From assembly GCA_004431415.1 (NCBI GenBank), contig QPMI01000061.1:90243-154242 (forward strand): 64,000 nt of DNA. Direction: 5' to 3'. Numbering within the stretch: the first letter of the stretch is position 1; each line of letters begins with the position of its first letter. Shown in pieces: positions 37,501-47,932 of the stretch. Under the pieces are notes generated by a model. The model made no database searches and was not told where the DNA came from. It saw only the letters and a program-made list of their open reading frames with translations. The stretch comes from Cyanophora paradoxa (taxonomy: Eukaryota; Glaucocystophyceae; Cyanophorales; Cyanophoraceae). The position numbers and the translations under genes were made by a program.

Positions 37501-40500
37501 TGCGCTCGGCGCGGGCCCCGTTGAGGGAGCGCGCCCACAGGTTCCCCGCCAGGTTCGTCAGCTGCTTCGTGAGCGGCACAACCTGCTGGAGCAGGTGAGC
37601 GGGAGGGGCGGGGCAGGGGGCGGGGGCGGGGCGGGGGCGCGCCATGAGCTGGAACATGAGCTGCATGGCGAGGTAGGCCGAGTGCTCCGTGTGCCGCAGC
37701 AGCTTCACCAGGTCTGCCCCGAGGCTCGCCCCGGCGCGGCGCCGCGGGACGGGGCGGGGCGGGGCGGGCGGGCGGACTCTCGGAGGTGTCGAGGTGGGCG
37801 GCGACGTCGCCGGCGTCGAGCTCCTCGAGGGTGATCCCCTTGTCGATCTGGCTCCGCGCCAGCGTCCCCAGGTCGTACGTCTTCTCCCGCAGCAGCTCGC
37901 GCGCCGAGTTGTACGTGTCGCAGATCAGCCGCCCCGCCGTCGCCACGCGGATCGCCCGGAAGCTGTCCTGCCCGCCGTACCGGCCCTCCGCGTTCATGCG
38001 GGGCACGCTGCTGCGCTTGAGGCGGCCGAGCTTGGACCACATGGGGACCTTGTTGGCCGCCAGGCGGTGCAGCAGCACGTCCAGGTCCACCTCCTGCACC
38101 CGGTGGCCCTGCCCGCCCCCGCGTCGGGCCCCGCGGCGGGGGGCGCGGCGGGGCCCGGGGGCGGGCGGACGACAAGGATGTCGGCGTCGGCCTGGTGCAT
38201 CTTGACGAGGAGCAGCGAGAGGAGCGCCCGCTCGCTCGCCTCGACGGCGACCGGCATCTTGCGGTCCCCGAAGGCCTGCCGCGCGTCCATCGCGAAGGGG
38301 CAGAAGTCGACCTTGCGGACGACCGCGAAGGACCAGGTCTTCTTCTCCGAGGCCGGCGGCGTCGGCCCGTCCGCCCGCACTGCGCCCGGCCAGCTCCCGT
38401 CAGCCGCCGGGGGCGGGCGGGGGGGCGGGGCGGGGCGGGGCGGGGCGGGCCGTCGGGGTGGACGATGCCGTGGACCATGACGACCTCGGCGACGCGCGTC
38501 TTCGGGTTCATCACCGTCTTGATGGAGAGGGAGAGGGCGGTCAGCGCCGGCGTCTCCAGGTCGCCGTCGCTCACGACGCTGATGCTCTTCACGTCGTCCA
38601 CGCGCGCCTCCAGCTTGCACCAGCTCGTCGGGGACGTCGCCGCCTTGACGTTCTCGATGCGGATCCAGCCGGGGCCCATGAGCTTGCGCTTGAGGAGGAG
38701 GTTCTCGAGGGCGGAGGTGCGGGTGCCGAAGACGCGGGAGAAGGTCTTGCCGGAGAAGCCCTCGGGGAGCGGGGCGAACTTCTGCGAGCAGCGGACCTTG
38801 ACGTAGTACACGGGCCGCCGCGGCACGCCCTCCTCTTCGAAGGCGTAGTTGCGGAGGGCCGGCTTGAGGCCGGCCTCCTTGATGCCGGCCCGGTAGAGCA
38901 AGTCCGACACCTCCCGCGCCACCGTCCCCACCTTCTCCAGCGCGTCCTCGTCCCCCTCTGCACCCGCCGCTCGCCTCGGGGGCACGCGGGGGCGGGGGAG
39001 GGGGGGCGGGGGGCGTGGCGGGGGGCGGACCGTCGGCGAGGTACTCCTCGCGGGGCAGGAAGAAGAGGTTGCGGACGGTGCCCTCGACGATCACGCAGCA
39101 CGAGACGAACTTGTCGCCGCCCTTGGGCTTCACCTTCCCGAACAGGTACACACGCCCCTGGTTCACCTCCTTGTCCTCGATCGCGTCGATCCAGTACATC
39201 TGCCCCCCGCGTCGGCCGCGTCGGCGGCGGCGGGGGCGGCGCGCGGGCGGGGGCGGGCGGGCGGGGGGACCTTCATCGAGCCGTCCTCCTCGATGGGGAG
39301 GTCGGTCGGCCCCGCCGCCGCGCTCTCCCGCGCCGCTGCCCCGCCGTCAGCGCTGGGGCGGGGCCGGGGAAGGAGGCGGGGCGCACCCTCGGGCTCGGCC
39401 GGCGCGGCCTCGGGGCCGCCCTCGCCGAGCATGCGGTAGCCCGCCGTGGCGATGCTCGCCATCACGAGGGAGGCGGCGCCGCGCTTGGCGGCCCCCGCGG
39501 CGGCCCCGGTCTTCGCGGCGGCGATGAGGTCGCCGGGGGAGGTCGGGGAAGTCGGCAGGTCGGCCGAGGGCGAGGCGGGCCCCTCGGGCGAGGTGAAGCC
39601 CTTCGGGGGGAAGCTCGGCTGCGACGGCGGCGGCGAGGTCGGGCCCGCATCCCCGCGCGAGCTCGCCGACCCGGAGCGCGCCGTCGTCCCGTCCACCTTC
39701 GGCGCCCCCGCCGATGGCGGGCTCAGCGGCTCGTTCCCCCACGGCTCCGGCGCGTCCGGCATCGCCGTGTCCTCGAACTCGTCCGCCGCCGCCGCCACCC
39801 GCACGGGCGCCTTGCCCTTCGCCGCCGCAGCCGCCGACACCGGCGGCGTTGCCGGCCGCTCCTCAAACTTCTTGGGCAGCTGCGCTGCGCGTCGGCGCCG
39901 GCGGCGGGCACGGGGCGCGGGCGGGCGGGGAAGGTCGCACGGGGGCCTTCACGGCGGATGCGGGCGGCGCGGCCTTCGGAGCGCCGAAGAAGGGCTTCTT
40001 GGAGGCGGGCGCAGGGGCGTCGAGTGGGCCGTCCAGCTCGGCAAGCATAGACTCCAGCATCTTGTCCGCGTCCGCCCCACCCGCCGGCGCCATCTCTTTC
40101 CGCTTCGCACCGAAGCCCATCACCTGCGCCTGCTGAAGCGTCAGAGCCCCTGTGAGCACGCTGCCGCAGGGCAGCGTCGGCGCACCTGCGCGGAGGCGGC
40201 CGGCTTGAACACGGCCGGAGCGGGGCGGGGCTTGTTGGCGCCACCTGCACGCCGGCGTGAGGTGCGACCGGCGGTGCGGCGCATGCAGCGAGCGCTGCCT
40301 GCGCACCCATGAAGAAGCTCTGGATCTTCTTCTCGGCGCCACCGGTGTCCGGCTTCTTGTCCTTCTTCTCCTTCTTGGCGTCCGGTTTGCCTTTCTCTGC
40401 GCAGGTGCCAGCAGGCGTTGAGCGCGTGCTCATCTCTGAGACGATTGGACGATTGCAATGCCGATCGCTGCGCACGCGGGGCGGGCTCGTCCTCCGGCTC

Positions 40501-40901
40501 CTCGTCATCGTGCTCCGCGGTCTCCCAGTCCACCTCCTCGCCATCGTCGCAGTAGCCGTGCTCTGTATCAATGCTCACATCGCACACACGCTTGCGGCCC
40601 GGCCCCAGCGCCCGGCTGGTCGGCCGCACCGTCGTCGACGACGAACTCCTTGCCGCGCTGGCGCTTCAGCTCCTCGTACCGCTTCTCGTCCACCACATCG
40701 AAGATTGCCTCCTCTTCCTTGCACTACACAGCGTACGCCGCCAGGGGCGCTCAGCTGGGCGCGGGCGATTCGAATTTGAAGGCGCACCTCGAAGGTCTGT
40801 GTGCGCTTCGCTAGACCGGAGCGCACTGCCTGCAGCTGCTCGAATGTCGAGTTGTTCTTGTTGCGGCGAGAGGCGGCCGCCGCCCTCCCGTTCTCGCGCA
40901 T
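34507..40901 (-). CDS. POLA1: DNA polymerase alpha catalytic subunit
   Basis: Family B polymerase that extends primase RNA primers. ATG 40901 ([14 protein letters not shown]) begins the usual basic N-terminus. [17 protein letters not shown] (near 40690) and [17 protein letters not shown] match the conserved POLA1 leader. The middle exons carry the exonuclease-fold region (inactive in this subunit). The catalytic core has [19 protein letters not shown] (about 36.97-37.02 kb), [16 protein letters not shown] and YGDTDS (36487-36504, two catalytic Asp). The C-terminus has the two cysteine modules ([15 protein letters not shown] and CAEAECS) that bind zinc or iron-sulphur and the B subunit. The last exon ends FRRFQAARS at TAG 34507-34509. 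There are around twenty short introns. The core motifs are intact. Confidence 0.93.
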
Positions 40902-40996
40902 CGCGTGTGTGGCGGGAGCTAGAACTCCTTCCCCCCCACAGGGGTACGTCTCCATCCAGTTAACCGTGCCGCCGCCGGCCCCGGAGGCACGTCGCA
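40902..40996. promoter_or_regulatory. 95-bp bidirectional promoter region, POLA1/PLAA
   Basis: Complete interval between the divergent ATGs of DNA polymerase alpha (40901) and PLAA (40997). It contains a pyrimidine tract (CTTCCCCCCCAC) but no TATA box. Function is inferred from position. Confidence 0.4.
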
Positions 40997-43900
40997 ATGG
41001 ACGCGCATTACAAGCTCTCCGCCGAGCTGCTGCCCAAGCATGAAATGGACGTGCGCACCACCCGGCGCCGAGCTCCTCGCTTCAGCCGCGGCCGGCGCCC
41101 CGCAGCATAGCCGCATAGGACATTCGAGGGGCTCCGCGAGCACAGCGTGGTCCTTCGCGCCCGGCGGCGCGTCGCTCACACGCGCCCTCAGGTTCGCAGC
41201 GTGTGCGCGCTGCTGAACGGCCAGGTGGCCACGGCGTCACGCGACCGCACAGTCAAGGTGTGGAGGCGCACTTGCGCGGGCGCGGGCGCCGCCGCGTGGG
41301 CCGCGATGCCGCGTACGAGCGCGGGCGGGCCGCTCATGGGCACGCGCAGGTCTGGGCGGTGGTGCCGGACGCGGAGGGGAAGGAGCGCGCCTGGACGGAG
41401 GTGGCCGTGCTCACGGGCCACGAGCACTTCGTCTCCTGCGTGGCGGAGGTGCCGCGCCCGGACGGCGGCCCAACCACGCTCGTCTCCGGCTCCCACGACA
41501 AGACGGCCATCGTGTGGGAGGGCGACCGCATCGCCCACGTGCTCACCGTGCGCGCCGCTGGGCGCGACCGCACGCCCGAACCGCGCGGCTGCGACCGCAT
41601 CTGACCGCTGCGCGGGGCCGGCGCGGCGCAGGGCCACGAGAACACGGTGTGCAGCATCAGCGCCGCCTCCACGGGCGTCATCGTCACGGGCTCCTGGGAC
41701 AAGTGCGCTGGCCGCGGGGGCGGCGCGCGGGGCGGGTGGCGCGGTTGACGGGGCGGGGCAGCACGGCGCGGGTGTGGGTGAACGGGCAGTGCAAGCACGT
41801 GCTGCGGGGCCACGAGGCCGCCGTCTGGGCCGTCCTCGCCCTCCCCGACGGCGACGTCATCACCGGTGAGGCGGCCCCGCCGGCCGCGCTCTCGAGGCGG
41901 CGGGGCAGGCTCGAGGCGGCGGGGCAGGCTCGGCGGACCGGACGATCCGGCACTGGCGGGACGGCAAGCAGGTCCACCTCTTCCGCGGCCACGAGGGCAA
42001 GCCCGCGCGCTGGCCGGCCCTGCCGGGAGCGCCGGGGCTGAGGCGGGGGCGGCAGACGTGGTGCGGAGCATCGCGGCGGTGCCCGGCCTCGGCTTCGTCT
42101 CCTGCGCCAACGACGGGCCCGCCCTCCCGCCCCTCTCCCCTCCAGCGGGGGCGCTGAGGGCGGGGCGGGCAGGACGGTGCGGCTGTGGGCGATGTCGGGG
42201 GACCTGCTGCAGACCATCCCCGCCCACGACTCCTTCGTCTACCAGGCCCGCCCCCCCGGCCGCCTGGGGCGCTGCCGCCGCCACGGGCCGCGGCGCTGAG
42301 GGCCGCGCAGGTGGCGGTGCTCGCGAACGGGCAGTACGCGACGGCCTCGGAGGACAAGTCCGTCAAGATCTGGCGCCGCGGTGCCACCTCCCCGCCCCGC
42401 CGCCCCCCGCCCTGCCCCCGCCTCCCTCTGACGGGGCGGGCGGGGCAGACGGGGAGTGCGTGCAGACAATCGCGCACCCCGGCGTGGTCTGGTCGGTGGC
42501 CCTGCGCGGCAACGGCGACCTCCTCACGGGTTCCTCCGACGGCGTCGCCCGCGTCTGGACGCGCGAGGCGGCGCGGGCGGCCGGCGAGGAGGCGCTCGCG
42601 CAGTACGACGCGCAGCTCGCCTCGCAGACGGTCTCCAAGAAGATGATCGGGGACATCGACCTCGCCAAGCTCCCCGGCCTGGACGCCCTCGCCACCCCCG
42701 GGCGGACCGACGGGGAGACGAAGATCGTGCGGAGCGGGGAGGGCGCCGAGGTGCACAAGTGGTCGAACGCGGAGGGCCGCTGGGTGAAGATCGGGGACGT
42801 GGTGGAGGGGGCGGGCGAGGGCCGCAAGAGCTACCTGGGGAAGGAGTACGACTTCGTGTTCGACGTGGACCTGGGGGACGGGGTGATGCGGAAGCTGCCG
42901 TACAACGCGGGGGAGAACCCCTACGCGGCCGCCCAGAAGTTCATCTCCGACAACGAGATCAGCCAGGAGTCCGCCCCGCGCCCCGCGCCCCGCGCCCTCC
43001 CCTTTCTGAGCCCTGCCGCGGCAGCTTCCTCGAGCAGATCGCGCGCTGGATCGAGCAGCAGGCGGGGCCCGTGACCCTGGGGCAGGGCACGCCGGGCGCC
43101 GGCAACGTGGACCCGTACACGGGGAACCAGCGCGAGTCGGTTCCCGGCCCGCCGCCCCGCATGGGCCGCGCCGCCGACCCCGGCCGCCGCAACTTCGACC
43201 CCTACACCGGCAACCAGCGCGAGTCCGACGGGCCGGCCTTCCCCGCCCCGGCGCCCCGCTCCTCCCCGCCCGCCCCCGCCGGTGCCCTTGCGCACCCCCT
43301 GCGCGCCCGGGCCCTCGCTGACGGCCGCGCTCGCAGGGGCGGCGCGGGGCCCGAGCCCCATGGAAGTCACGCCGACCGCGGGGCCGGCGGTCGAGCCCTC
43401 CCCCTACCGCCACTTCCCCCGGGCCCGCCCCCTCGCCCGCCCCCCCTCGCAGCGCCGCGCCCTCGAGCCTCGTCCCCGCGCAGACGGCGTACCTGCCGTT
43501 CGACACGGCCAACTTCGCCGGCATATCCAAGAAGGTGCGCCGCCTCCTTCTCTCGCGCTCCGCCCCTCGAGCGCGGGGGCGCAGCTGGCGGAGTTCAACG
43601 GAGCGCTGGCGGCGGACGCGGCGAGCGCGGGGCAGGCAATGGACGCCAAGGAGCAGGCCGCCCTGCAGCGCGTGCGCGCCCCGGCGGCCCCGGCCCCGCC
43701 CCTCCTCGCCCGAGCGGGGGCCGCCCGGCAGGTCGTGGAGACGCTGCAGCGGACGCAGTTCTACCACGCCACCTCCTTCCAGCCCTCCGACTACTACCTC
43801 GCCTCCAAGCTCCTCCGCTGGCCCGCCGACAAGCTCTTCCCCGGTGGCCCCCGGCCCGGCCCCGCCGCCCGCCCCCCGCTGAGCGGCGCCGCAGTGCTGG

Positions 43901-44646
43901 ACCTCTTCCGCATGTGGATCGTGCACCCGGCCGCCGCGCAGGCCTTCGCCACCGAGCCGACCCTCCAGCCCGCCCTCCAGATCGCCATCCAGGCCCGCCC
44001 GCCCGCCCGCCCGCCCGCCGGGCCCCGCGCCGGCCCCTCACGTGGCGCAGGCGGCGCTGACGAACGCGCCGGGGCCGAACCGGCTGCTGGCGCTGCGCGC
44101 GCTGAACAACCTCTTCGCGTGCGGGGCCATGCGCCGCCGCGCCCTCGCCCCCGACGGCCCCGTCCGCCCCGCCCCGCCCCGCCCCTCTCCCTCGCCCGAC
44201 GGGGCGGGCGGGGGCGGCAGACGGCGATCTCGGGGGTGCTGGACGAGCTGGCGGACCTGCAGCGCTCCGACAACGCCAACCTGCGCAACGCCTACGCGAC
44301 CCTCCTCGTCAAGTGCCCGCACCGCCCCTCGCCCGCCCCCGGCCCCCGCCTGAGCTCGCGGCGGCGGGGCAGCTACGCGGTGGGCCTGCGGGAGCAGGGG
44401 GCAGCGCCCGAGGCGACGGCGCAGGTGCTGAGCTCGCTCTCGGAGCTGGTGCAGGCGGACGCCGACGAGGAGGTGCTCTACCGCTCGCTCGTCGCCCTCG
44501 GCACCCTCGTCTACCGCAACCCCGCGGCCGCCCAGCTCGCCTCCGACCTCGGCCTCCCCGACGCCCTCGCCGCCCGCGCCCCCGCCCTCGCCGCCCCCCG
44601 CCTCGCCGAGGCCCTCGCCGAGATCCGCAAGGAGCTCAAGCTCTAG
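40997..44646 (+). CDS. PLAA: PLAA/Doa1/Ufd3: WD40-PFU-PUL ubiquitin-binding Cdc48 cofactor
   Basis: Adaptor that binds ubiquitin and the Cdc48/p97 C-terminus in protein quality control. ATG 40997 (MDAHYKLSAELL). Seven WD40 repeats follow (41.2-42.6 kb), for example GQVATASRDRTVKVW, VIVTGSWDK, QYATASEDKSVKIW and LLTGSSDGVARVW. Next is the PFU domain (about 42.84-43.07 kb: KEYDFVFDVDLGDG, KLPYNAGENPY, FLEQIARWIEQQ) with DPYTGN repeats after it. The helical PUL domain (43.49-44.64 kb; AYLPFDTANFAGISKK, QIAIQ|AALTNAPG across the GC-AG intron 43993-44050) ends EIRKELKL at TAG 44644-44646. The domain set and order are complete for the family. The next gene begins its stop only 53 bp away, convergent. 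Confidence 0.92.
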
Positions 44647-44699
44647 CCGCCAGTCGACTCCCTCTGAACTGTACACACGAGGAGACGCGACACCGCCGC

Positions 44700-45618
44700 C
44701 TAGAACTTGGCGCCGGGCTGCTGCGCGCCGGAGAAGAGCCCGGGCGCGGCCTGCTGGGGGGGCGCCTGCGCGAACGCCGCCGCGTCGTCGTCGACCTTGA
44801 CGACGAAGATGCCTGCGCGGCGCGCGCGAGCACGTCAGGGGGGCGGCGCGCCCGCCCCGCGGCCGCCGCCGCACCGAGGAGGCCCAGGGCGATGGCGATG
44901 GCGCCGACCAGGTAGCTGCGCGGCGAGAGGCGGTCAGCCTAGCAATTCACGGGCCGTCACCTCTCTTCCCGCCGCTCAGAACGCCCACGGCAGCCGACGC
45001 TCTATCCACGCGCCGCGAAAGAGAACCAAACCGCGGCGGTGCATGCCAGAGTCAGCGGCACAACGGACTCACCCCCAAGGCCGCAGGAGACCTGAAGAAA
45101 GAAAACAAACAAGCGCCGGGCGTCAGAGGCGGGATGGTCGTCGGCGGGATACGGCGGGCGCACCGAGTGCGAGGGAGCCGAAGAAGAGGATCGTCGCCGC
45201 GCGTCCGAAGGAGCGCTTAAGGAACGGGAGGTACTTCTGCGGTCGGATCGCGTCGGCATGGTCGGCGCGCCGCCCGATGGGGCGTACGAACCAGAGTCCA
45301 GTCTAGCTTCGAGAACTTGAGCTCGGAAACGAAGATGAGAATGCCCGCGGGAATGATATAAAGAGAGAGGATGAAGTCGAGGACCTAGGACGCGCGGGAC
45401 GTGAGCCGGGCGGGAGTTGGCGGGAGGTTGGCGTACATTGATGTTGGTCACGACGCTAAGGACCGAGAAGACGCCGAACACTGTCAAGCCGAGGCCAGTA
45501 ATCGCACAGGCGCCTGCGGACGGGCGGCCGTCGGGCGGGGATCCATGCGACAGCCTGCGGGCACGCGACTCGTCTGCTCACCCTGATATAGCTGTTTAAT
45601 TGCTCCCATTGCGGTCAT
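44700..45618 (-). CDS. COPI-associated 4-TM membrane protein (TVP15-like)
   Basis: Seven small exons read from ATG 45618 (MTAMGAIKQLYQ). Exons give GLGLTVFGVFSVLSVVTNIN, VLDFILSLYIIPAGILIF, then KYLPFLKRSFGRAATILFFG, YLVGAIAIALGLLG and a tail with FSGAQQPGAKF, stopping at TAG 44700-44702. Four hydrophobic helices with the conserved central FLKxxxGR motif fit the COPI-associated/TVP15 family of small Golgi and vesicle membrane proteins. Introns are GT-AG, 50-110 nt, with the last one (about 44811-44870) C/G-rich. It is head-to-head with the chaperonin-like gene across 186 bp. The exact function in the family is not established. Confidence 0.75.
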
Positions 45619-45804
45619 CTTTGCGGAAAGGCGGAGAAGCGCGTGGACTTCGCACGACTACCCGTGCCGGGATTCGTCCCCCCTCTGCTTGTCTTGTTGT
45701 TTTCGAACCAGGAGCTCCAGCGAGCTGCGTGAGATCCGTTCGGAATCACATCAGACCCTTCGATGCCTCGATCTTGACCTGCCCGGCGAGAGGCGCCAAA
45801 CTCG
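45619..45804. promoter_or_regulatory. 186-bp bidirectional promoter region
   Basis: Interval between the divergent starts of the COPI-associated protein (45618) and the chaperonin-like gene (45805). No clear core element. Function is inferred from position. Confidence 0.35.
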
Positions 45805-47753
45805 ATGGACCTCGCGAGCGCGGTCCTCGGCGCGCTGCGGGGCGTGGTAGAGCCGTCGTACGGCCCGCTGGGTGCGTTGCATGCCGCCCCGGCGTGCCGG
45901 CAGCTCTGAACGCGCGCTTGCGCAGGCCTCGACGCGATGCTGCTGTCGTGCGCGAACAAGGTCCTAGTCACGAACAGCGGCGCTCAGATCCTCGAAGCGC
46001 TCGAGATCCGTCACCCGTACGGGAAGGTCCGCCGCGGCTCCGCGGCCTGGCGCGTTCGGAGCGCTGAGCGCCGGCGGCAGGTGGCGCTGGACGCCGTGCG
46101 GGGCCAGGCGCGCGAGCACGGCGACGGCTCGACGGGCCTGCTGCTCATGGCAGCTGCCGCGGCCGAGCAGCTCTCGTCCGAGGCGGCGCGCACGGTGGAC
46201 CTCGGAGGGACCGCCCTGCAGCGCCGCCTGCGGGTCACGCACGCGCTCGGGAGGCTCCTCGGCGGCGAGCTCGCGGAGCACTTGGCGCCCGCTCTCCGCT
46301 CCCAGGCGCGCCGCCCGCCCGACGGCCCGCCCAGCGCCCCTCCGGCTGACGGGGGCAGGCGGGGGCGTGCGCGGGGCGGGGGAGGCGCGGGAGGCGGTGG
46401 CGAGGACGGCGCTGGCGGGAAAGATCGGCGAGCGGGCGGCGGACGTGCTCGCGCGGCTCCTGCTCGAGGCCGCCGGCCCCGGGGCCGCCCCGGGCTCCGT
46501 GCCCCCCGTCGTGGCGGCCCCCGGCGCCCCTGTCGAGGCCTCCCGCCTCCTCGACGGGTACGTCGTCGAGGGCCGCCTCACGGCGCCCGGCGGGCGGCCC
46601 CCGGAGGGACCCGTGCGAGTCGCCGTGTACTTGTGTCCCCTCTCGGCGGCGACGCGGCCCAAGGGCGCCGGCGGCTTCTCGGGCGCGGGGCGCGTGGTGG
46701 CGCGGACGCGGGCGCAGTACCAGGCGGCGCTCGGGTGGGCGCCGAGGGGGCGGCGGCGCGGCTGGAGGAGGCGGCGGGGGAGGCGGCGGGGGCGCTGGCG
46801 GAGGCGGGGGCCGGGGTGCTGGTGAGCACGGAGGAGGTGACGCCGGCGGAGCGGGACGCCCTCGCGCGGCGCGGCGTCGCCAGCGTCCAGTGCGCCGAGC
46901 GCGAGGACGCCATGGGCCTCGCCGCCGCCCTCGGCGCCCGCCCCGTCGCCCAGCCCGGCCCCGCCGCCGCCGCCGCCGCCGGCCTCGGCGCCCCGGCGCG
47001 GGTCCGGCAGGTCGCCCTGGGCCCCCGCCCGTGCGTCCTCTTCGAGGCCGGCGCGGGGCGGCCGGCCGCGCGGGCGCTGCTCGTGCGGGCGCCCACCGAG
47101 GGCCTCGCCCGCCAGTACGAGGGGGCCCTCCGCCGCGCCGCCCGCGCCGTCGCCTCGGCCACCGCCGGTGGGGCCGTCCCCGGGCCGGCGCCGCCGAGCT
47201 CGCCCTCCACTTCGCCTGCGAGGCCCGCGCCGCCGCCCTCGGCCGGGGCGCCGGAGGCCAGGAGCCCGACCCGCCCCTCGCCGCCGCCTGGCGCGTCGCC
47301 GCCGCCGCCGCCCTCGCCCCGCCCCGCGCCCTCTGGGCCGCCGCCGCCCCCGCTAGCGGCGCGCAGGCCCCGCGCTCGAGCTTCCCCCACGTGCTCCCCG
47401 TGCTGCGGGCGGCGCACGGGGCCGGCCGCACCGCCGTCGGCCTCGTCTCGCCGCTGCACGCCGCGTGGCCCGAGCGGATGGACTTGGAGGGGGCGGGGGC
47501 CTGCGGGCGCCCCGGGGCCCCTCCTCGTGGCCGACGCGGCGGCGGCCGGCGTGCTCGAGGCCCTCGAAGCCAAGTGCGCGCCTCGGGGCCCCGTGCCCCG
47601 CCCCCGCGCTGAGGCGCGCTGCGGGGCGCAGGCTGGGGGCGCTGGAGCGCGCGCTCGCCCTCGTGCACCAGCTCGCCCGCATCGAGTTCATCGTCCCCGC
47701 CCGCCGCCCGGGGCCCCGCGGCGCCCTCGCTCTCGGTGCCCCACCGCGCGCAC

Positions 47754-47789
<36 letters not shown>

Positions 47790-47932
47790 CCCCGCCCCCT
47801 CTCACCGGCCCCAGACCCGGGCGCCGTGCCGCGCAAGGGCGGCTGGCGGCGCGGCGGGGGCGGAGGCGGCGGCTCCCCCGCGGGCTCGGGCTCGGAGGAC
47901 GGCTCGGATTCGTCGTCGGGGACGGCACGTGA
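45805..47932 (+). CDS. Divergent group II chaperonin-like protein, BBS type
   Basis: ATG 45805 reads MDLASAVLGALRGVVEPSYG; a short intron (about 45870-45926) joins GPLG to LDAMLLSCANKVLVTNSGAQ, then ILEALEIRHP, and REHGDGSTGLLL after the next intron. This is the CCT/TCP-1 equatorial pattern, but the usual NDGATI is NSGAQI and GDGTT is GDGST; the GDG Asp is kept. Such divergence is typical of the BBS6/BBS10/BBS12 chaperonin-like proteins that help assemble the BBSome. Later exons are Ala/Arg-rich with LARIEFIVPARRP near 47680. A 34-base C run (47755-47788) sits in or just before an intron at the 3' end. The stop given (47930-47932) belongs to the unspliced frame; a spliced tail with GSEDGSDSSSG is possible. 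The 3' end meets or overlaps the PPR gene. Confidence 0.6.
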
